A stretch of 50,445 nucleotides of DNA, from NCBI GenBank assembly GCA_015069045.1, contig SVJJ01000011.1, forward strand, positions 1 through 50,445, written 5' to 3'. Source of the stretch: Oscillospiraceae bacterium. Its GTDB lineage: Bacteria; Bacillota; Clostridia; UBA1381; UBA9506. Shown piece by piece: positions 45,545 through 50,445 of the stretch. The translations under genes were made by a program, and so were the position numbers. Each line of letters opens with the position of its first letter. Within the stretch, counting starts at the first letter, position 1. Under the pieces are notes generated by a model, which was not told the origin of the DNA, searched no databases, and saw only the letters and a program-made list of their open reading frames with translations.

Positions 45545-46312
45545 ATGGAATATAATATTTACAAATGTCATATATGTTATCAACAGGAGATTGCTCCGGA
45601 CATTGTGGCATGTCAGGTGCGGAATCTGGAACTGGCTAAAAAGGCTAAAGCTGGCCAGTTTTTACATGTACAGTGTGGAGATGTTACATCTATGCCTCTA
45701 CGTCGTCCCATTAGCATTTGTGATGTGAATGAAGATTGCATTACATTTATTTATGAGATAAAAGGTCGCGGAACAAAGGCTTTGCAGGAACAGGCGGGCG
45801 AATTAGATATTTTAGGTCCCTTGGGAAATGGCTTTGCTGTTGAGAAAACGCTCTATCATCACCCGGCTGTTATAGGTGGCGGTATTGGTGTGTATCCTAT
45901 GCTGTTTCTTACCAAACAATTGCAGAATGCAACCGTTTACTTGGGTTTTAGAACAAAAAATTTGGTTACACTAGAAACAGAGTTTCGCCAAAACGCTCCT
46001 TATGTTACGGTTATGACAGATGATGGCAGTTATGGCCGTCATGGTTATGCTCTTTCGGCCTTGGAAGAAGATTATCTCCAACAAAAATTTGACATTATTT
46101 ATGCCTGTGGTCCCAAACCCATGCTTAAAGCGGTTAAAATTTTTGCTGAGGGGCATAATATTCCATGTCAACTATCCTTAGAGGAACGGATGGGTTGCGG
46201 TATTGGTGCATGCCTTACCTGCAGTTGTGAAACCCATGGTGAGGGATCTGAAAAATACAAATGTGTGTGCAAACAGGGTCCTGTTTTTTGGTCTAAGGAG
46301 GTGATTCTATGA
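45545..46312 (+). CDS. pyrK: Dihydroorotate dehydrogenase electron transfer subunit PyrK
   Basis: 255 residues. The FAD-binding part contains RRPISICD and GRGTKAL; the NAD-binding part contains GGGIGVYPM; the C-terminal 2Fe-2S cluster has the cysteine pattern GCGIGACLTCSC then CVC. PyrK passes electrons from the PyrD FMN to NAD+ in pyrimidine synthesis. AAAGGAGATACCCG precedes the ATG. It overlaps pyrD by four bases. Confidence 0.96.
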   Translation: MEYNIYKCHICYQQEIAPDIVACQVRNLELAKKAKAGQFLHVQCGDVTSMPLRRPISICDVNEDCITFIYEIKGRGTKALQEQAGELDILGPLGNGFAVEKTLYHHPAVIGGGIGVYPMLFLTKQLQNATVYLGFRTKNLVTLETEFRQNAPYVTVMTDDGSYGRHGYALSALEEDYLQQKFDIIYACGPKPMLKAVKIFAEGHNIPCQLSLEERMGCGIGACLTCSCETHGEGSEKYKCVCKQGPVFWSKEVIL

Positions 46313-47220
46313 CGGATATGAAGGTTCATATTGCCGGAGTAGAATTACAAAATCCTGTTATTGCTGCATCCGGAACCTTTGGTTTTGGTCGGGAATATGG
46401 TCAGCTTTACGATTTAAGTGAAATTGGTGCTATTTCGGTTAAAGGCTTGACAAAGGCGCCCAGAGCAGGGAATCCTCCACCACGCATCACGGAGACCCCC
46501 GGTGGTATTTTAAATAGTGTTGGTTTACAGAATCCAGGTGTAGATGCCTTTATTCGGGATGAAATTCCTTATTTGCGACAATATCGTTGTAAAATCATTG
46601 CCAATATGGCGGGTAATACCTTTGAAGATTATTGTGAAATGGCTGAAAAACTTTCTGCTGCTGATGTGGATTTTTTAGAAATGAATATTTCTTGTCCTAA
46701 TGTAAAAGCAGGGGGCGCTGCTTTTGGTACCCATCCAGATACAGTTTTCGCCATTACGGATGCAGTGCGCAAGTATGCCAAAAAGCCTCTTATTGTTAAA
46801 CTGTCTCCCAATGTTGCCGATATTACGGAAACGGCTAAGGCAGCAGAGGCAGCAGGTGCCGATGCATTGTCATTGATTAATACCTTAACCGGTATGGCAA
46901 TTGATATTCGCACCAGACGACCCATTTTAGCTAATGTTATTGGAGGCATGTCTGGTCCCTGCGTTAAGCCGGTGGCATTACGCATGGTATATCAGGTGTA
47001 TCGTGCTGTACAGGTGCCAATTATAGGCATGGGTGGTATTACAAGCGGAGAGGATGCAGTGGAATTTTTATTGGCTGGCAGCACGGCTATATCAGTAGGG
47101 ACAGCTAATTTTACTGATCCCTATGCCTGTATAAAAATTCGCGATGGAATTAGGCAATATATGCAAGATCAAACTATCACAAAAATTGGCGACCTAACCG
47201 GAGGACTACTTTTAGAATAA
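46309..47220 (+). CDS. pyrD: Dihydroorotate dehydrogenase (NAD+) catalytic subunit, type 1B
   Basis: 303 residues, cytosolic, oxidises dihydroorotate to orotate. The FMN barrel has AASGTFGFGREY, the catalytic cysteine in NISCPNVK, the lysine in IVKLSPN and the phosphate site GMGGITSGEDA. Type 1B is expected because pyrK is adjacent. The start overlaps the pyrK stop (ATGA) with AAGGAGG inside pyrK. Confidence 0.97.
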   Translation: MTDMKVHIAGVELQNPVIAASGTFGFGREYGQLYDLSEIGAISVKGLTKAPRAGNPPPRITETPGGILNSVGLQNPGVDAFIRDEIPYLRQYRCKIIANMAGNTFEDYCEMAEKLSAADVDFLEMNISCPNVKAGGAAFGTHPDTVFAITDAVRKYAKKPLIVKLSPNVADITETAKAAEAAGADALSLINTLTGMAIDIRTRRPILANVIGGMSGPCVKPVALRMVYQVYRAVQVPIIGMGGITSGEDAVEFLLAGSTAISVGTANFTDPYACIKIRDGIRQYMQDQTITKIGDLTGGLLLE

Positions 47221-47279
47221 AATTATAAACAGATTAATTAGAATGAGGAGCCGCACAAAAGCGGCAGAATGGAGAGAAA

Positions 47280-48629
47280 ATGAGCGATATTACCTTAGAC
47301 TATAGTAAAGCTTTAATAACCATTACTCACGAAGAATTAGTCAACATAGCTGGACAGGTCAAAGAGGCTCACGACAAATTAACAAATAAGACAGGCGCCG
47401 GTCGTGATTTTTTAGGCTGGGTAAACCTGCCTAAGGATTATGACAAGGCAGAATATACACGCATTAAGGCGGCTGCAGAAAAGATTAGAAAAAGTGCAGA
47501 TGTGCTTATTGTTATTGGTGTTGGAGGCTCCTATTTGGGAGCCAAAGCAGCCATTGACATGCTTACAGACAGTTTTTATAACCTGCAAGATCGGACAGAA
47601 CGCAATGCACCCCAAATTTTATTTGCCGGTAATTCAATCAGTTCTACCTATCTGTCAGATTTATATCACTTAGTTAAAGATAAAGATATTTGTTTAAATG
47701 TTATTTCAAAATCCGGTACAACCATGGAGCCGGCAATGGCTTTTCGGGTTTTTAAGGACCTGGTAGAACAGAAATATGGCAAAGAGGGTGCTCGTGAACG
47801 TATTTTTGTTACAACTGATAAGGCAAAGGGTGCATTGAAAATCCTATCAGACCGGGAAGGCTATGAAAGCTTTGTTATTGCCGACGATATTGGTGGTCGC
47901 TATTCTGTGTTGAGTGCAGTTGGACTTTTGCCTATTGCTGTTTGTGGCGCAGATATAGATGCCATTATGCAAGGTGCTCAGGATGCCTATCGGGAGTACG
48001 CTGATGAAGATATGAGCAAGAATATTTGCTATCAATATGCGGCTTTGCGTAATATTCTGTATCATAAGGGTAAAACCACTGAAATCATGGTGAATTATGA
48101 ACCTAGATTGCGCTATTTTGCAGAATGGTGGAAACAGCTTTATGGCGAAAGTGAAGGAAAGGACCATAAAGGTATTTTTCCTGCTGCTGCAGATTTTTCA
48201 ACGGAGTTACATTCCATTGGCCAATACATTCAGGATGGTATACGGAACCTGTTTGAAACGGTGCTTCATGTGGAAAACCCCCGTGCAGATGTAACCATTA
48301 AAGAAGATGCTGATAATGTAGATGGATTGAATTATCTTGCGGGCAAAACTTTTTCCCACGTAAATGAAATGGCATTCTTAAGTGCTGTTTTGGCTCATAA
48401 CGATGGGGGTGTTCCTAATATTATTATTAATATTCCCACATTGAACGAGTACTATTTTGGAAAGCTTGTTTATTTCTTTGAAAGGGCTTGTGGCATCAGT
48501 GGATACATGCTGGGGGTTAATCCTTTTGATCAACCGGGTGTTGAAGCCTATAAAAGGAATATGTTTGCTCTTTTGGATAGACCCGGCTTTGAAAAGGAAA
48601 AATCTGCTTTAAAAGCACGACTTTACTAA
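47280..48629 (+). CDS. pgi: Glucose-6-phosphate isomerase
   Basis: 449 residues, the short Firmicutes-type form. It carries the two sugar-phosphate isomerase motifs [12 protein letters not shown] and [11 protein letters not shown], and the late segment with the catalytic lysine in [12 protein letters not shown]. It interconverts glucose-6-phosphate and fructose-6-phosphate in the cytosol. A small gccgc/gcggc hairpin (47250-47265) lies just before its ribosome-binding site GGAGAG. The ROK kinase elsewhere in the window would supply its substrate. Confidence 0.97.
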   Translation: MSDITLDYSKALITITHEELVNIAGQVKEAHDKLTNKTGAGRDFLGWVNLPKDYDKAEYTRIKAAAEKIRKSADVLIVIGVGGSYLGAKAAIDMLTDSFYNLQDRTERNAPQILFAGNSISSTYLSDLYHLVKDKDICLNVISKSGTTMEPAMAFRVFKDLVEQKYGKEGARERIFVTTDKAKGALKILSDREGYESFVIADDIGGRYSVLSAVGLLPIAVCGADIDAIMQGAQDAYREYADEDMSKNICYQYAALRNILYHKGKTTEIMVNYEPRLRYFAEWWKQLYGESEGKDHKGIFPAAADFSTELHSIGQYIQDGIRNLFETVLHVENPRADVTIKEDADNVDGLNYLAGKTFSHVNEMAFLSAVLAHNDGGVPNIIINIPTLNEYYFGKLVYFFERACGISGYMLGVNPFDQPGVEAYKRNMFALLDRPGFEKEKSALKARLY

Positions 48630-48709
48630 GTGTTGCAGATGACGTAACAAATAGACAATAAATTAAATAGACATAAAACGGATATTGAATGATATCTAAG
48701 GAGGATATA

Positions 48710-50212
48710 ATGAAGTATACAAGCACTAGGGATAAATCCCTGTCAGTCAGTTCCGCAGAGGCTATTAAAACAGGATTGGCACCGGATGGGGGGTTGTTTG
48801 TACCCCGGGAAATTCCCCAACTAACCATGGAGGACATTGATAAACTGGTACCCATGACCTATTCTGACCGTGCTGTTAAAATTCTAGAATGTTTTTTAAC
48901 AGATTTTACAGGTTCTGAATTGTCAGAATGTGCCCATAGTGCCTATAATAAAAATAAATTCGAAACAGATGAAATTGCACCTTTGTATAAAGTAACGGGG
49001 GATATGTATTTTTTAGAATTATGGCATGGTCCTACCTGTGCATTTAAGGATATGGCACTTCAAATTTTGCCTCATTTATTAAAGAAATCCATGGTTAAAA
49101 CCGGAGAAACAAAAGAAGTGGTTATTTTGGTTGCCACATCCGGTGACACAGGTAAGGCGGCATTAGAGGGATTTAAGGATGTGGAAGGTACCCGCATTAT
49201 CGTTTTCTATCCGGAGAATGGTGTATCCGACATGCAGAAACGCCAAATGATTACCCAGGAGGGTAATAATGTGGATGTTGCGGCGGTTAATGGAAATTTT
49301 GATGATGCTCAAAGTGGTGTTAAACAAATTTTTAATGACCATGAATATGCTGAGGTACTGGAACGGAACAATTTTATGTTATCCAGTGCAAACTCAATCA
49401 ACTGGGGTCGGTTGGTCCCGCAAATTGTATACTACTTTTCAGCATACTGTAATCTGGTTAAGAACAATGAGATTCAATTAGGCGATTCTATCAATTTTGT
49501 TGTACCTACCGGCAATTTTGGTAATATTTTGGCGGCTTATTATGCCATGGAAATGGGTTTGCCCATTCATAAGCTGATTTGTGCTTCTAATGAAAACAAT
49601 GTATTGACCGACTTTATTCGTACCGGCGTGTATGATAAAAATCGTGATTTTAAAACTACCTGTTCTCCCTCTATGGATATTTTGATTTCTAGCAATTTAG
49701 AGCGATTCTTATATCAGGTTACAGGTTGCGATGATGCGCGCGTAAGTATCTGGATGGGTGAGCTGCAGAAAACAGGACGATATGAAGTACCTGATGTGAC
49801 AAAGACAAAAATTAAGGAAATCTTTTATGGCGGCTGTTGCGACGATGAGAAAACCTTAGAGACAATTCAATCAGTGGCCCAAAACAACGGCTACGTAATG
49901 GATACTCACACAGCTGTTGCTAAATGCGTTTATGACCAATATAAGCAGGAAACCGGAGATGTAACCAAAACAGTTATTGTATCTACAGCTAGTCCCTTTA
50001 AATTTAGTGACAGTGTGTTAACTGCCATAGCCGGTGAAGAAACAACGGCAGGTGCTGACGAATTTGCTTTGTTAGATATGTTGGCAACCAGGGCAGAACT
50101 TACCATCCCTGCATCCCTAGCGGGGCTGGCTGCTAAGCCTGTTATCTTCACTACCACATGTGACAAAACAGAAATGTACGATGTAGTTAGCCACATGTTG
50201 AACCTGTCTTAG
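48710..50212 (+). CDS. thrC: Threonine synthase
   Basis: A PLP enzyme of 500 residues that makes threonine from O-phosphohomoserine. The PLP lysine is in TCAFKDMALQ; SGDTGKAALEG and VPTGNFGNILAAYYA are phosphate-binding loops. The length and the N-terminal domain (LAPDGGLFVPREIP) fit the long form of the enzyme. The ATG follows AAGGAGGATATA; an in-frame ATG seven codons upstream lacks a good site. prmA follows 9 bases later. Confidence 0.96.
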   Translation: MKYTSTRDKSLSVSSAEAIKTGLAPDGGLFVPREIPQLTMEDIDKLVPMTYSDRAVKILECFLTDFTGSELSECAHSAYNKNKFETDEIAPLYKVTGDMYFLELWHGPTCAFKDMALQILPHLLKKSMVKTGETKEVVILVATSGDTGKAALEGFKDVEGTRIIVFYPENGVSDMQKRQMITQEGNNVDVAAVNGNFDDAQSGVKQIFNDHEYAEVLERNNFMLSSANSINWGRLVPQIVYYFSAYCNLVKNNEIQLGDSINFVVPTGNFGNILAAYYAMEMGLPIHKLICASNENNVLTDFIRTGVYDKNRDFKTTCSPSMDILISSNLERFLYQVTGCDDARVSIWMGELQKTGRYEVPDVTKTKIKEIFYGGCCDDEKTLETIQSVAQNNGYVMDTHTAVAKCVYDQYKQETGDVTKTVIVSTASPFKFSDSVLTAIAGEETTAGADEFALLDMLATRAELTIPASLAGLAAKPVIFTTTCDKTEMYDVVSHMLNLS

Positions 50213-50221
50213 GAGGCTGTT

Positions 50222-50445
50222 ATGGGAACAAGTTGGATTCAGGCCGTGGTCTTTACCACGGCAGCGGGAATTGAGCCGGTTAGCGGCCGTCTGTATCAAC
50301 TGGGTATACAAGGTGTTGAAATCGAAGATGAAGCTGATTTTAAAACCTTTTTAGAAGAAAATCGTTCTGCATGGGATTATGTGGACGAGGAACTTATGCG
50401 AGCAAAGTCCGGTGAAACAAATGTTAAATTTATGTCACAGCTGAT
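50222..50445 (+). CDS. prmA: Ribosomal protein L11 methyltransferase, N-terminal part
   Basis: The gene runs off the right edge; 74 residues are visible. The segment WIQAVVFTTAAGIEPVSGRL, then LGIQGVEIEDEADFKTFLEE, matches the N-terminal domain of PrmA, which binds L11; the SAM-binding part lies beyond the window. AGGAGGCTGTT precedes the ATG. Confidence 0.85.
   Translation, partial: MGTSWIQAVVFTTAAGIEPVSGRLYQLGIQGVEIEDEADFKTFLEENRSAWDYVDEELMRAKSGETNVKFMSQL

Noticed and set aside
48649-48673. Direct repeat aaatagaca upstream of thrC
   Set aside because: Two 9-base copies 16 bases apart in A+T-rich DNA can arise by chance, and there is no supporting signal.

Overview
The window is chromosomal DNA from a low-to-moderate G+C Gram-positive bacterium, most likely a member of the Clostridia. 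The evidence is the Firmicutes-type gene order of the ribosomal cluster (map, KOW protein, infA, rpmJ, rpsM), strong AGGAGG ribosome-binding sites with frequent GTG/TTG starts, zinc-ribbon forms of S14, S4 and L36, the DUF1934-argS pair, the PyrK/PyrD type of dihydroorotate dehydrogenase, and SLH-domain surface proteins. Genus cannot be settled from the sequence alone.

Layout. (1) 1-3.5 kb: the tail of an unidentified gene, a 450-base non-coding block holding a chain of perfect hairpins, a LOG-family gene and an AraC-type regulator on the minus strand, then a CDF metal exporter whose metal-site residues resemble manganese exporters. (2) 3.5-20.2 kb: one long ribosomal protein cluster (S10, spc and alpha operons fused, 32 genes from rpsJ to rplQ, including secY, adk, map, infA and rpoA). 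It has a strong promoter, a ~400-nt leader and a terminator after rplQ; several internal spacers are rich in hairpins. (3) 20.3-24.4 kb: ddl, murI, a DUF1934 gene and argS. (4) 24.5-28.4 kb: an exported-protein trio of two S41 (CtpA/CtpB-like) proteases flanking a coiled-coil M23 peptidase. (5) 28.4-33.4 kb: a 1057-residue fused membrane glycosyltransferase, rlmB and a ROK sugar kinase. (6) 33.5-44.1 kb: a surface locus with a FlaA1/CapD-type nucleotide-sugar dehydratase, a small anchored protein of unknown function, a 2222-residue SLH protein and a 432-residue SLH protein. (7) 44.2-50.4 kb: a lone MsmX/UgpC-type ABC ATPase, pyrK-pyrD, pgi, thrC and the start of prmA.

How it fits together. 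Most of the window is core translation and metabolism. The accessory interest lies between 24 and 44 kb, where wall proteases and hydrolases, a protein-mannosyltransferase-like fusion, a nucleotide-sugar dehydratase and two SLH proteins lie close together on one strand. This suggests a cell-envelope or S-layer assembly and glycosylation neighbourhood, but that functional link is an inference from proximity. The large helical part of the 2222-residue protein matches no family I recognise and is the best candidate for something undescribed. No tRNA, rRNA, CRISPR array, prophage or complete insertion sequence was seen.
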